The notes below the pieces were generated by a model, which was not told the DNA's origin, did no database searches, and was given only the letters and a program-made list of their open reading frames with translations. The translations under genes and the position numbers were made by a program. From Rhizobium sp. Leaf453 (lineage in GTDB: Bacteria; Pseudomonadota; Alphaproteobacteria; Rhizobiales; Rhizobiaceae), in assembly GCF_001425605.1 (NCBI RefSeq), contig NZ_LMRG01000001.1:324719-388718 (forward strand): a stretch of 64,000 nucleotides of DNA. Direction: 5' to 3'. Positions 27,823 through 36,609 of the stretch are shown here, one piece after another; position 1 is the first letter of the stretch, and each line of letters starts with the position of its first letter.

Positions 27823-27916
27823 TTTTGTTCCACCCGTCAAGAAAGCTTCTTTTCCCCAGACGTAGCCTGTCCGCCCGAGTTTCGTCAACTCGGGCGGACG
27901 GCAGTGGATGGCGCGA

Positions 27917-28624
27917 TCAGTCGCGCTTGGGGATATCGAAACCCTTCTGGACCGCCGGGCGGGCCAGGGCGCGATCGACCCAGGCCATCACGTTCGGAAA
28001 GCTCGAATATTCCAGAACATCGCCGCCGCCATAGAATTTGCGGGCGCCTTCGATCCACGGGAAGGTGGTGATATCGGCGATCGTGTATTCGTCGCCCATC
28101 AGCCATTGGCGGCCTTCCAGCCGCGCTTCCAGCACGCTGAGCAGCCGCTTGGATTCGTCGCGGTAACGCTCCATCGGATAGGAATTGTTGGCGACCTTGT
28201 CGGCGGCGAATTTGAAGAAATGGCCGAACTGGCCAAACATCGGCCCGACGCCGCCCATCTGGAACATGATCCAGGACAGCGTTTCATACCGCGCCGCCGG
28301 ATCGGCCGGGATGAGCTTGCCGGTCTTTTCGGCGAGGTAGACGAGGATGGCGCCGGATTCGAACAGGCCGATCGGCTTGCCGTTCGGGCCGTTGGGATCG
28401 ATGATCGCCGGAATACGGCCGTTCGGATTAAGGGAGATGAACTCGGGCGACTTCTGGTCGTTGGTGCCGAAGGAAATCAGATGGGGCTCATAGGCAAGGC
28501 CGAGCTCTTCGAGCGCGATCGAAACCTTGACGCCATTCGGCGTCGGCAGGGAATAGAGCTGGATGATGTCGGGGTTTTGTGCGGGCCAGCGGGTGGTGAT
28601 CGGGAAAGCGGACAGATCGGCCAT
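27917..28624 (-). CDS. Glutathione S-transferase, Nu-class (YfcG/YghU-like)
   Basis: This 235-residue cytosolic thiol transferase has an N-terminal thioredoxin-like domain with IQLYSLPTPNGVKVSIALEEL (segment near residues 20-40). Asn at the TPN position replaces catalytic Ser/Tyr, as in the disulfide-reducing YfcG group. NPNGRIPAIID and the FESGAILVYLAEKTG motif bind glutathione. The helical C-terminal domain contains YTIADITTFPW, the conserved N-capping box. An AGGAG sequence lies before the ATG. GshA elsewhere in the window makes the cofactor. Confidence 0.92.
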   Translation of the reverse strand: MADLSAFPITTRWPAQNPDIIQLYSLPTPNGVKVSIALEELGLAYEPHLISFGTNDQKSPEFISLNPNGRIPAIIDPNGPNGKPIGLFESGAILVYLAEKTGKLIPADPAARYETLSWIMFQMGGVGPMFGQFGHFFKFAADKVANNSYPMERYRDESKRLLSVLEARLEGRQWLMGDEYTIADITTFPWIEGARKFYGGGDVLEYSSFPNVMAWVDRALARPAVQKGFDIPKRD

Positions 28625-28789
28625 GGAGAACTCCTCGGGGGTGGGAGCCGGAATATAAGTCAGTCATGTCTCAATTTTCAGGGGCGAACAGCCGGCATGG
28701 CGAAAAAATCGGGGACCATGATCTGCGCGGTTATGGATGTCCATCGAACCTTTGCAACACAAGCTCGTTATGCTTTCAGGCAATCAAGC

Positions 28790-29332
28790 ATGAAGGCGTT
28801 GGAGATCATGAAACCATTTGCCCGGCTTCTTGCACTGGGGCTCGCAACGTTTGGGGGCATCGTCACCTCTCAGGCGCCGGAGCTGACCCAGCAATATCGC
28901 CAACGCATTGGCGGCGCGCTGGATGAATTGCGTGTGCTTGTCGAGACATTCGACCGGCAGGCAAGCGAAAATGCACTTGATCGGGAAAAGGCACTCGGCA
29001 TCTACGCCGCGTCCATCGAACCCTTTCTCAGGCAACAGGGCGCGACCATGCGCAGTGCGATCGATCGTTTTCAGGCGCTCAAGGCACAGGATGAGGCGCT
29101 GGCCGATGCGACACCGATCCTCAAGCCTTTCGTGTTGCTGCGCGATGCGGACAGCGCGGTACTCACGAATACCTGGAGAGATTTCATTCCCGCCGTGCCG
29201 GTCAGTGTTCCAGGCCTGATATGGGCCGGGATAGGCTTTGCCGCAGGATGGTTCATGACCAGCCTTACCGCATTCCTGTCACGCGGTGCCTACCGGCTCG
29301 GCGCGGGACGCCGATACCGGTTGCTGCATTGA
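28790..29332 (+). CDS. DUF2937 family membrane protein
   Basis: This 180-residue protein matches DUF2937. After a short hydrophobic N-terminal segment (ARLLALGLATFGGIV, about residues 11-25) comes the family motif SQAPELTQQYRQRIGGALDELR. A long helical stretch follows (about residues 50-115), then a second membrane segment (PGLIWAGIGFAAGWFMTSL) near residue 140-160. The central part is probably periplasmic. Function is unknown. The start at 28790 gives MKALEIMKPF; the ATG at 28808 is an alternative. The open frame continues far upstream on this strand, but that part is antisense to the GST gene. Confidence 0.78.
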   Translation: MKALEIMKPFARLLALGLATFGGIVTSQAPELTQQYRQRIGGALDELRVLVETFDRQASENALDREKALGIYAASIEPFLRQQGATMRSAIDRFQALKAQDEALADATPILKPFVLLRDADSAVLTNTWRDFIPAVPVSVPGLIWAGIGFAAGWFMTSLTAFLSRGAYRLGAGRRYRLLH

Positions 29333-29337
29333 CGCGC

Positions 29338-30030
29338 TCAGCAGGCCGCGTTCACTGCGGCGATGATCTTGCCCACCAGCGGATTACCCTCATGCTCGGC
29401 CTTGCGCGCCCGCACCAGGCAGGCCTGCGATTTCAGCATGACGCCATCGGACAGGATCTTCAGGTGGTTAGCCTTCAAGGTCGAACCGGTCGAGGTGATA
29501 TCGACGATGATATCGGCAAGGCCGGCTGCCGGCGCGCCTTCGGTGGCGCCGAGGCTTTCGACGATGCGGTAGAGCTGGATGCCGTGCTGACTGGAGAAGA
29601 ACTGCTGCGTCAGCCGCCAGTATTTGGTGGCGATCGCCAGTCTGCGGCCGTGGCGGGCTCGGAAATCGGCGGCGACATCACCGAGATCTGCCATCGTATC
29701 GACATCGAGCCAGATGTCCGGCACGGCGACGACGACATCGGCATGGCCGAAGCCGAGCCGGGCGCAGAATTCGACGCGGGCATCGGCCTCCGACAGGCCC
29801 TCGCGGATCAGGTCTTCGCCGGTGACGCCGAAGTCGATCGAGCCGGCGCCGATCTCGCGGGAAATTTCCGAGGCCGACAGGAAGGCGATCTCGACATCGT
29901 CGAGGCCTTCGATGCGGCCGCGATAGGAGCGCTCGTTACCGACGGCGACGATCTTCAGACCGGCCTTGTCGAAGATTGCGGAGGCGTCTTCCTTCATGCG
30001 GCCCTTGGAGGGCAAGGCAATGGTGATCAT
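29338..30030 (-). CDS. hisG: ATP phosphoribosyltransferase, short form (HisG)
   Basis: HisG catalyses the first step of histidine synthesis, joining ATP and PRPP. The 230-residue protein is the short form lacking the C-terminal regulatory domain, so it needs HisZ for activity and feedback control. It shows [16 protein letters not shown] at the start, [14 protein letters not shown], and the PRPP-binding [17 protein letters not shown]. Its ATG overlaps the hisZ stop by one base (TGATG), indicating translational coupling. It converges on the DUF2937 gene with five bases between stops. Confidence 0.96.
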   Translation of the reverse strand: MITIALPSKGRMKEDASAIFDKAGLKIVAVGNERSYRGRIEGLDDVEIAFLSASEISREIGAGSIDFGVTGEDLIREGLSEADARVEFCARLGFGHADVVVAVPDIWLDVDTMADLGDVAADFRARHGRRLAIATKYWRLTQQFFSSQHGIQLYRIVESLGATEGAPAAGLADIIVDITSTGSTLKANHLKILSDGVMLKSQACLVRARKAEHEGNPLVGKIIAAVNAAC

Positions 30031-31151
30031 CAGCGCTCTCCCCTCACCGCTTCGATCCGGTCGAGCCAGAGCGAGAAACCGACAGCCGGAATGGTGTCCG
30101 CCGCGCCGAGCAGCGTCAACATGCGGTCATAGCGCCCGCCGCCGGCCAGAACCCGGTGATCGTTGCGCAAGGTCACCTCGAAGACGAGGCCGGTATAATA
30201 GTCGAGCGGACGGCCGAAGGCGGCCCGCCAGGTGATATCGGACAGTTTGACGCCGGCATTGGCAAAGGCCGCAACGCGGGCATCGAAACGCTCGACGGCA
30301 GCCTGCAGCGGCAGGTTGGTGCTCTTGGCAAAATCGGCGAGCACGCCCGGCGCATAGCGCAGGCTGACATTGAGCGACAGGAATTCTCGCAGCACATCCA
30401 GCTTGCCGGGATCGAGCGAGGTACCAGCAAGCGCCAGCTTTTCCTTCAGGCGGCGAGCGATTTCCTTCGGGGCGCGGCTGGCATTGGTGAGGTAGCCCGT
30501 CGCCTCCATCACGCCGTCGATATGGGCGATCAGGCCTTCCTCGTCATCGCCGGCCAGCAGAGCCTCGACCTTGGCGTCGATCCCCGGCACATGCTCCGGC
30601 TTCGCCAGCCGCAGCATCAGTGCTTCCAACTGGGTCTGCTCGCCGAAAGCGCGGATCAGCCGCTTCTGCCAACCGGCCGGCAGGCCAAGTGCGGCGACGA
30701 CAGCCTCGAACATTGCCTGATCGCCGATGGTGACGGCCAGCGGGCGTTCGGGCAGAAGCTTGCCGAGGATTGACACGGCATCGGCCACGGCGCGGGCATC
30801 GGCACCGGCGAAATCACGGGTTCCGAGATCCTCGATCCCGGCCTGATAGAATTCGCTACCGCCTTCTCGGCGCTGGCGGAACACCTCGCCGAGATAGGAA
30901 TAGCGCTTCGGCGTTCCGGTCGCGGTCTCGATATGGCGCATGCAGACGGGAATGGTGAACTCCGGCCGCAGACACAGGTTTTCGCCTGTTTCGCTCTGGG
31001 TGAGGAAAATGCGCCGGCGCAGGTCTTCGCCGGCCATATCGAGGAACGGCTCGGCGGGCTGGATGACGGGGGTGTCAACACGCGTCGTGCCAAGACGTTC
31101 GAAATCCGCCAATAGGTCGGCCGCGAAGGTCGGGAGGTTGATCAGGGGCAT
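30030..31151 (-). CDS. hisZ: ATP phosphoribosyltransferase regulatory subunit HisZ
   Basis: HisZ is a catalytically inactive HisS-like protein that forms an octamer with short HisG. The 373-residue protein has class II synthetase-like elements: [27 protein letters not shown] near residues 50-75, [22 protein letters not shown], and a late [12 protein letters not shown]. The ATG at 31151 (MPLINLPTF) gives the normal length. It is followed immediately by hisG. hisS, its parent-family gene, lies just upstream, beyond the inverted-repeat element. Confidence 0.93.
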   Translation of the reverse strand: MPLINLPTFAADLLADFERLGTTRVDTPVIQPAEPFLDMAGEDLRRRIFLTQSETGENLCLRPEFTIPVCMRHIETATGTPKRYSYLGEVFRQRREGGSEFYQAGIEDLGTRDFAGADARAVADAVSILGKLLPERPLAVTIGDQAMFEAVVAALGLPAGWQKRLIRAFGEQTQLEALMLRLAKPEHVPGIDAKVEALLAGDDEEGLIAHIDGVMEATGYLTNASRAPKEIARRLKEKLALAGTSLDPGKLDVLREFLSLNVSLRYAPGVLADFAKSTNLPLQAAVERFDARVAAFANAGVKLSDITWRAAFGRPLDYYTGLVFEVTLRNDHRVLAGGGRYDRMLTLLGAADTIPAVGFSLWLDRIEAVRGER

Positions 31152-31178
31152 GGGTAAAGTCCGATATCGGTCAAAAGG

Positions 31179-31393
31179 CCCCTCCCCAACCCTCCCCACG
31201 AGGGGGAGGGAGCAGGCAAGGCGCCGCTGCCGTTTCCGATTGGCAATTTCGAGTTTGCCGAGATTCCTGCAAGGCGAATGAGCCTGTGGTTCCAGATCAA
31301 ACCGTCATGGCTGAGAAAAGGAGATAGAGTTCCCTTAAATCGAGGCAAACGCCGCCCTGCCCGCTCACCCTTGTGGGGAGGGTTGGGGAGGGG
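31179..31393. repeat. MITE-like element bounded by 21-bp perfect inverted repeats
   Basis: CCCCTCCCCAACCCTCCCCAC at its left end (31179-31199) is exactly mirrored at 31373-31393. The repeats extend inward imperfectly for about 20 more bases (GGGAG and GCAGG blocks). The 215-bp unit has no coding capacity and fills the gap between hisS and hisZ. The size and terminal repeats suit a miniature transposable or intergenic mosaic repeat; no target duplication was confirmed. Confidence 0.65.
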
Positions 31394-31416
31394 TTTTATT
31401 GATACCCCGCCAAATG

Positions 31417-33087
31417 TCATTTCGCCCGCGCCCGATCCTCGGCCTGCGCCGCCAGCATCTCGCGCACCTTGGCGACAAGCTCGGCTTCCGGCACGGAAAC
31501 CTGAGCCACACGCGCCTCCCGCCATGTTGCGTTGTCCTCGATCTCGCCCGAGAGACGTTTGCCTTCGATCAGGTCCTTGATCTGCACCACGCCATCAGCG
31601 CGCTCGTCGCCGCCCTGGATGATGGCGATCGGGGAGTTGCGGCGGTCGGCATATTTCAGCTGGTCGCCAAAATTCTTCTTGTTGCCCTGGTACATTTCGG
31701 CGCGGATGCCGGCATGGCGCAGCGCCTGCGTAAATTGCTGGTACTTGCCGAGGCTGTCGGTGTCGCGGTCCATGACGCAAACGACGACGGGGGCGACGAC
31801 TTCTTCCATGCCGAGTTTGCCGAGATTCTTCAGCGCCGTCATCAGACGTGAGACGCCGATGGAGAAACCCGTTGCCGGAACCGGCTGACCCATGAAGCGC
31901 GAAACGAGCCCATCATACCGGCCACCACCGCCGACCGAACCGAACACGACCTTCTCGCCTTTTTCGTTGGTGACGGCGAACTGGAGTTCGGCTTCGAAGA
32001 CAGGGCCAGTGTAGTATTCGAGGCCGCGGACACAGGAGGGATCAATAAGTACACGATCGGAGTAACCGCAACTTCCAACAATCATCGCTAGTTGAAGTAA
32101 TTCAGTGAGACCAGCTAACGCCTGCCCGCCAGCGTTAAATTCAGCTTCACTGGGAGCTAAAGCTGCGGTGATATAACCAAGCGCGATTTGATTTGTACGA
32201 CCGATTTTAGATCGAGCTTCCATCTCGACGATATTCTGTTCGCTCGTAGAATCCAACCGCCCAACAACCGTTTCGAACGCGAAATCTTCACTATTTTCAT
32301 ATTGGCGAGCGATCGATTGGGTATCATTTTCGTTGACGTATTGAAACAAGCGGCCCACACGTTCGATTTGATCCTCGTTAAGCCCTGCTCCTTTGGTGAA
32401 ATCTCCGCTTTCGTCTTTGCGCCCTGCGCCAAGTAGGAGTTTCACGCCCTCCACACCGAACTTATCCAGTTTGTCGATTGCACGAAGCACAGTCAGCCGC
32501 CGCCCGACATTCTCATCCCCGCCCAGCCCGATTGCCTCAAGCACGCCATCCAAAACCTTCCGGTTGTTCACCCGGATCACGTAATCGCCGCGCTGGATAC
32601 CCAGCGCTTCCATCGTGTCGGCCATCATCATGCACATTTCGGCATCGGCCTGGACGCCGGCGGCGCCAACCGTGTCGGCGTCGAACTGCATGAACTGTCG
32701 GAAGCGGCCGGGGCCTGGCTTTTCGTTGCGGAAGACGTAGCCGGCGCGATAGGTGCGATAAGGCAGCTGGATTTCGTTGAAATTCTCGGCCACATGGCGG
32801 GCGAGCGGCGCGGTGAGGTCGTAGCGCGCGCTCATCCACTGCTCGTCGTCATCCTGCAGAGAGAAGACGCCTTCGTTCGGGCGGTCGCTATCGGGCAGGA
32901 ATTTTCCGAGCGCGTCGGTATATTCGAACAGCGGCGTTTCGACGGGGTCGAAGCCATAGCGTTCATAGACTTCGCGGATCTTGGCGGTCATCTCATCGAC
33001 GGCGCGGATATCGGCGGCGGAGCGATCGACGAAGCCGCGCGGCAGGCGGGCTTTCAGCTTCTGTGGCTTCTTCTTTTTATCGTTCAT
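31417..33087 (-). CDS. hisS: Histidyl-tRNA synthetase HisS with atypical internal segment
   Basis: This class II synthetase charges tRNA-His. Motif 2 ([29 protein letters not shown], about residues 113-141), the histidine motif [15 protein letters not shown] (about 354-368) and motif 3 ([14 protein letters not shown]... GFSIGVSRL) are all intact. At 556 residues it is longer than the roughly 500 I expect for rhizobia. The extra length lies in the insertion domain at residues about 230-350 (DNA 32041-32400), where GC falls to about 46% by hand count against about 60% on either side and codon use changes (many TTA, AGT, CGA on the coding strand). This suggests gene conversion or an allele imported from a lower-GC relative. 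The frame is uninterrupted and the enzyme should be functional. Confidence 0.95.
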   Translation of the reverse strand: MNDKKKKPQKLKARLPRGFVDRSAADIRAVDEMTAKIREVYERYGFDPVETPLFEYTDALGKFLPDSDRPNEGVFSLQDDDEQWMSARYDLTAPLARHVAENFNEIQLPYRTYRAGYVFRNEKPGPGRFRQFMQFDADTVGAAGVQADAEMCMMMADTMEALGIQRGDYVIRVNNRKVLDGVLEAIGLGGDENVGRRLTVLRAIDKLDKFGVEGVKLLLGAGRKDESGDFTKGAGLNEDQIERVGRLFQYVNENDTQSIARQYENSEDFAFETVVGRLDSTSEQNIVEMEARSKIGRTNQIALGYITAALAPSEAEFNAGGQALAGLTELLQLAMIVGSCGYSDRVLIDPSCVRGLEYYTGPVFEAELQFAVTNEKGEKVVFGSVGGGGRYDGLVSRFMGQPVPATGFSIGVSRLMTALKNLGKLGMEEVVAPVVVCVMDRDTDSLGKYQQFTQALRHAGIRAEMYQGNKKNFGDQLKYADRRNSPIAIIQGGDERADGVVQIKDLIEGKRLSGEIEDNATWREARVAQVSVPEAELVAKVREMLAAQAEDRARAK

Positions 33088-33196
33088 GGCGGCAGCACTT
33101 TCAGCGTCGATCGGTCAAGTCTTTCGGGGCTTTCCCTATCCGATCACGCTCGGCCCGGCAAGCCTTTGCGCCGCGTCCAAAAGCCCGAAACCTGAC

Positions 33197-33823
33197 CTAA
33201 AGACGCTGCGAAAGCGTATCCCAGTCATGGACGACAGCACCCTCGGCGATGGATGCCTCGGCCCGTGGAATCAGGATCGAATGCGTATCGCCGCGAATGA
33301 CGCCCTTCAATTCCGATTGGAAGCTCATTCGCTTCAGCTGAACGAACCCGTCCGGGATGGATGTCACCGACATCGATGCGCCGCCATAGAAATCGACACT
33401 GGCGATTTCGCCGGCCTTGAGGCTCGCCACCATCGCCCTGTCCTCGATGAATTGCTGGTAAAGGCCGGTCATGTAACGGCGGATGCTCTTGCCGATAAAG
33501 GCCTTCATCTGCGGGGTTTCGATGAACTCCTGCTTCGAGCCGGCGAGATAGCGGATATCCTCGCCTTCCCAGAGATTGCGGCTGTCGCGCGCCGTCACAA
33601 TAGACTGCATGAGAACCCGACCGGCATAGATATCGGCGCGGCGGAGAAAATCGACGATGGCGCCGACGGCGCGCAGGTCGGGTGTCGCCACACCACGCTC
33701 CCAGCGGGAGACCGTCGGCAGGGAAAATCCCAGTTTCCATGCAATGTCACTCTGGCTCAAGCCGGTCTTCAACCGGTAAGCGCGCAATTGCCTTATCAGC
33801 TCACTCCTCAGCGTGTTCGGCAT
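33197..33823 (-). CDS. XRE-family transcriptional regulator with unknown C-terminal domain
   Basis: This 208-residue protein has an N-terminal Cro/CI-type helix-turn-helix: LRAYRLKTGLSQSDIAWKLG followed by FSLPTVSRWERG (residues about 12-45). The remaining 150 residues contain LWEGEDIRYLAGSKQEFIETP and a beta-rich C-terminal half. I do not recognise this part; a ligand-binding or PAS-like role is possible. It is on the same strand as hisS and 109 bp upstream of it. Its targets are unknown. Confidence 0.82.
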   Translation of the reverse strand: MPNTLRSELIRQLRAYRLKTGLSQSDIAWKLGFSLPTVSRWERGVATPDLRAVGAIVDFLRRADIYAGRVLMQSIVTARDSRNLWEGEDIRYLAGSKQEFIETPQMKAFIGKSIRRYMTGLYQQFIEDRAMVASLKAGEIASVDFYGGASMSVTSIPDGFVQLKRMSFQSELKGVIRGDTHSILIPRAEASIAEGAVVHDWDTLSQRL

Positions 33824-34105
33824 GTATCTTTCCTAAAATCAAAAGTTGATCAGCTTTAAAAATTAAAATCAAAGGATTAGCAAACGATCAATCACAGGCA
33901 TTTAAGTTACGGTTTTTATGCGATATTTTCAAATTTGACGGAGAACTTCTCCTGCAGGCTGCAACGGCACGATGAAGGACAAGATCAATCCTTTTCTTCC
34001 CACAGGTAAAGCCCTAAATCGCGACAAAACGGTCCTGAATTCAAAAATTGCCTCGATCCTGCCAGGAGTGCATGCGCGGGCGAGAAGCGGGGAGCGACGG
34101 ACGGC

Positions 34106-34522
34106 ATGCTGCAGTTCATGAAACCGGGCTTCGGCACCATTCTGCCCGAGGACAGGCGCGCCCATGAGGAATGGGTCGAGGTCCTGATGCGGCAGGACTA
34201 CATCATCGAAACCTGGCACTGCGACCTTTCCACCGGCATCTTCACCGTTGGCGACATTGCCCGCGACCGCCACGGTCTCGGCGACAATCTCTGCGGGCTT
34301 CTCGATATCATCCGCGAGTATCACGTGGACCACCACAAGACCGTGCTCAACATCCTGGAGGAAGCTACAGCCGCCGCATCCTCCTTCTTTTTCTGCACGA
34401 CGATGCGGGAAGAGGCGCAAGAGGATGCCCCGCTGTTTTGCGTGGGCACCTCGACCATCGGCAGCGGCGCGTCATCCGCCGGCCGGATGCAGGGCATCTT
34501 CGCCTTCACGCCGGTGGATTGA
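34106..34522 (+). CDS. PAS-like small protein, paralogue B
   Basis: This 138-residue protein is the second copy of the family also encoded at 26129-26593. Conserved features are WHCDLSTGIF (37-46), GDIARDRHGLG (49-59), CGLLDIIREY (63-72), then VLNILEEA, SSFFFCTT, FCVG and the terminal G-x-M-x-G-x-F-x-F. A 35-residue N-terminal part is not shared with copy A. Cys63 and Cys112 (in CGLL and FCVG) are kept in both copies, and His56 of HGL is also kept. The fold resembles a bare PAS sensor, with no kinase, cyclase or DNA-binding output. A GGGGAGCGACGG leader precedes the ATG. Confidence 0.72.
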   Translation: MLQFMKPGFGTILPEDRRAHEEWVEVLMRQDYIIETWHCDLSTGIFTVGDIARDRHGLGDNLCGLLDIIREYHVDHHKTVLNILEEATAAASSFFFCTTMREEAQEDAPLFCVGTSTIGSGASSAGRMQGIFAFTPVD

Positions 34523-34587
34523 ATATCTTCGATTGAAAAAATGCCACCCTCCTTTTCATCGCGGACAGACATGCCTATCTTGCCGGT

Positions 34588-34962
34588 ATGCGCCTTTCAC
34601 TTATCGTCCTTGCTGTTTTCTGCGCCCTGATCAGCGGCTGGACCGCCGCGCTCGCGCAGTTGCAGGACATCGGCGTGATGAACAAAAACGTAGCGATGCA
34701 TCACGCACCGGCGGCGCATGCCACACCGGCAGCCTCGACGGACCTCGCCTGTCCACCGGGGGACAAGGCCTGTTCGCATCATCCGAAGGTGGTTCATCCG
34801 ATGCTCTGTGCCGCCTGTGTCGCTGTTATGATCGATGATTTCGGCTTTGACCGGGATGCGATCGAGGCGGGCACGGTCTTGCCGGCGCTGCAAAAGCCCT
34901 TGCTGGCAACCAGCATCAAGCCGCAGTTTCCACCTCCCAAGCGCTTCGTCCTGCTGTCCTAG
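34588..34962 (+). CDS. Secreted Cys/His-rich small protein (metal-associated, unnamed)
   Basis: This 124-residue protein has a Sec signal peptide (MRLSLIVLAVFCALISGW, cleavage expected near TAALA-QL). The mature part has His- and Cys-rich segments: MHHAPAAHATPA, CPPGDKACSHHPKVVHPMLCAAC. Such HxxC and CxxC spacing suggests periplasmic binding of a soft metal such as copper. Immediately downstream is a DUF305 protein, a family linked to copper resistance, with only 50 bp between. I know similar unnamed proteins in other rhizobia but no characterised member. Confidence 0.65.
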   Translation: MRLSLIVLAVFCALISGWTAALAQLQDIGVMNKNVAMHHAPAAHATPAASTDLACPPGDKACSHHPKVVHPMLCAACVAVMIDDFGFDRDAIEAGTVLPALQKPLLATSIKPQFPPPKRFVLLS

Positions 34963-35012
34963 ACGCGGGTGACACCCGCATATTTCAAAACAGATAGAAA
35001 AGAGAGCACAGG

Positions 35013-35402
35013 ATGTCTCTGAAACTGATCACGGCTGCCGTCATGCTGGCCGCCACCTTCACCTCACCTCTTGTCGCGCAGGAGATGGATCACAGCAAGA
35101 TGGGCCACGGGTCCATGCAAACCATGGCGCAGCCCAAGGGCGATAACGGCCCGTCGAGCCAGGCCTTTGCCGAAGCCAACGCCACGATGCATGAAGGCAT
35201 GGACATTACCTTCACGGGTAATGCCGATATCGACTTCGTGCGCGGCATGATCGCCCATCATCGGGGCGCCATCGACATGGCGAAGATCGAGCTTGAATAC
35301 GGCAAGGATGAAAACTTGCGCAAACTGGCAGAGGGCATCATCTCGGCCCAGGAAGCAGAAATAAAGACCATGAAGGACTGGCTGGCCCGCAATGGCGGCT
35401 GA
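35013..35402 (+). CDS. DUF305 family periplasmic protein (CopM-like)
   Basis: This 129-residue protein has a signal peptide (MSLKLITAAVMLAATFTSPL, cleaved about VA-QE). A Met/His-rich stretch, MDHSKMGHGSMQTM, follows at about residues 26-39. The DUF305 core includes IDFVRGMIAHHRGAIDMAKIELEYG, with paired His residues. Members such as CopM bind copper in the periplasm. Its short distance from the Cys/His-rich gene argues for one copper-handling unit. Confidence 0.9.
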   Translation: MSLKLITAAVMLAATFTSPLVAQEMDHSKMGHGSMQTMAQPKGDNGPSSQAFAEANATMHEGMDITFTGNADIDFVRGMIAHHRGAIDMAKIELEYGKDENLRKLAEGIISAQEAEIKTMKDWLARNGG

Positions 35403-35421
35403 TCTCAAGCCTGACGAAAAC

Positions 35422-35446
35422 GGCGCCGGAGCAAGCCTCCGGCGCC
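35422..35446 (+). terminator. GC-rich hairpin after DUF305 gene
   Basis: Perfect 10-bp arms GGCGCCGGAG (35422-35431) and CTCCGGCGCC (35437-35446) flank a CAAGC loop, 20 bases after the stop. There is no U-tract, so it may be a weak terminator or an mRNA-protecting 3' hairpin. Confidence 0.5.
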
Positions 35447-35525
35447 TGCAATTCCAGCGTTTTGCCAGCATTGACGATCTTCCCCATCAGGCACATACTT
35501 CCTGTGTCAGAACGTGGAGGACGTT

Positions 35526-35723
35526 ATGAAGATCTTCAAGAATATTGCGGGTATCGTCGTTGTTCTTTTAGGCGCGCTGTGGATGCTGCAAGGCGCCAAC
35601 ATCCTGACCGGCAGCCCCATGTCGGACAACAAGGAATGGCTGGTGATCGGCGCCATCCTCGTCGCTTTCGGCCTCGGCCTCCTCTATGAAAACAACCGGT
35701 CGACCACGGCGCGCTTCCACTAA
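35526..35723 (+). CDS. Small two-helix membrane protein
   Basis: A 65-residue protein with two hydrophobic segments: about residues 8-25 (AGIVVVLLGALWMLQGAN) and 38-54 (WLVIGAILVAFGLGLLY). The ATG at 35526 has a perfect GGAGG five bases upstream, so translation is very likely. The MLQG-x-N-x-LTGSPM-x-D motif between the helices recurs in short rhizobial membrane proteins that I cannot name. It converges on tag. Confidence 0.75.
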   Translation: MKIFKNIAGIVVVLLGALWMLQGANILTGSPMSDNKEWLVIGAILVAFGLGLLYENNRSTTARFH

Positions 35724-35727
35724 AACG

Positions 35728-36357
35728 TCAGGGCCGCTCAAATCCGGCGCGCATCTGCTCGACCTTCTCCCGGCAGAAGCAGCCTTCGATGTGGTCGTTG
35801 ACCAAGCCCATCGCCTGCATGAAGGCGTAGATCGTCGTCGGGCCGACGAAGGTCCAGCCGCGCTTCTTCAGATCCTTCGAGATCAGTGTCGAGGTCGGCG
35901 TGGTTGGATTGGCCGCGATCGCTTCCCAGGTGACGATCTTCGGCCGTTCGTTGCCACCCGGCTCGTGGCTCCAGAAATAGCGAGCGAGCGAACCGAACTC
36001 GGCCTTCAGTTCCTGGGCGCGCTTTGCATTGTTGATGGTGGAGACGATCTTGCCGCGGTGGCGCACGATGCCGGGATCGGCGAGGCAGCGGGCGATGTCG
36101 TCGTCCCCGAAGCCCGCGACGAGATCGAAATCAAAGCCCGCAAACGCAGCGCGAAACGCCTCCCGTTTCCGCAGGATCGTCAACCACGACAGGCCGGACT
36201 GGAAGCCTTCCAAGCAGATCTTCTCGAACAGGCGGATGTCATCGGCCATCGGCTTGCCCCACTCTTCGTCGTGGTAGCGCTGGTAATCCTCCAGATTGGC
36301 ATGCCAGGCGCAGCGGTCGCGTCCGTCCTCGCCGGTGATGATGCCCTTTGCCGTCAC
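35728..36357 (-). CDS. tag: DNA-3-methyladenine glycosylase I
   Basis: Tag removes 3-methyladenine from alkylated DNA. The protein shows DRCAWHANLEDYQRYHDEEWG near the N-terminus, with the zinc Cys, the W and catalytic-region acidic residues. LFEKICLEGFQSGLSWLTILRKRE follows, with the helix-hairpin-helix region, and FVGPTTIYAFMQAMGLVNDH near the end. HIEGCF carries further zinc ligands. The GTG at 36357 has GGAGAAG just upstream and gives 209 residues; an ATG at 36396 is possible but lacks a ribosome site. Confidence 0.93.
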   Translation of the reverse strand: MTAKGIITGEDGRDRCAWHANLEDYQRYHDEEWGKPMADDIRLFEKICLEGFQSGLSWLTILRKREAFRAAFAGFDFDLVAGFGDDDIARCLADPGIVRHRGKIVSTINNAKRAQELKAEFGSLARYFWSHEPGGNERPKIVTWEAIAANPTTPTSTLISKDLKKRGWTFVGPTTIYAFMQAMGLVNDHIEGCFCREKVEQMRAGFERP

Positions 36358-36609
36358 ACGCTTCTCCGTTCTTTTCCACGCTTTACCATTCGCCAACCAT
36401 AGTCCTAAAGCGGGCGATAACCCTACCCAAAGCTTTCAGTGTCCGAAGGCCTTTTAATGAACGGGCATTTACCATTCGGTTGCTGCCCGGTGCCACGATC
36501 GCCCCATCCCGCTAGTGTTTCTGGCGTTCATGATTTCCGTCTGGCTGCGCCCGCCCCGCGGATGGCGAAGCTATGACATGTCCCCGGCGAAAGGTAGCGT
36601 AACCGTCCG

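Noticed and set aside
27908..28789. Upstream extension of the DUF2937 frame
   Set aside because: It is antisense to the GST gene; only the part from 28790 encodes the DUF2937 sequence.
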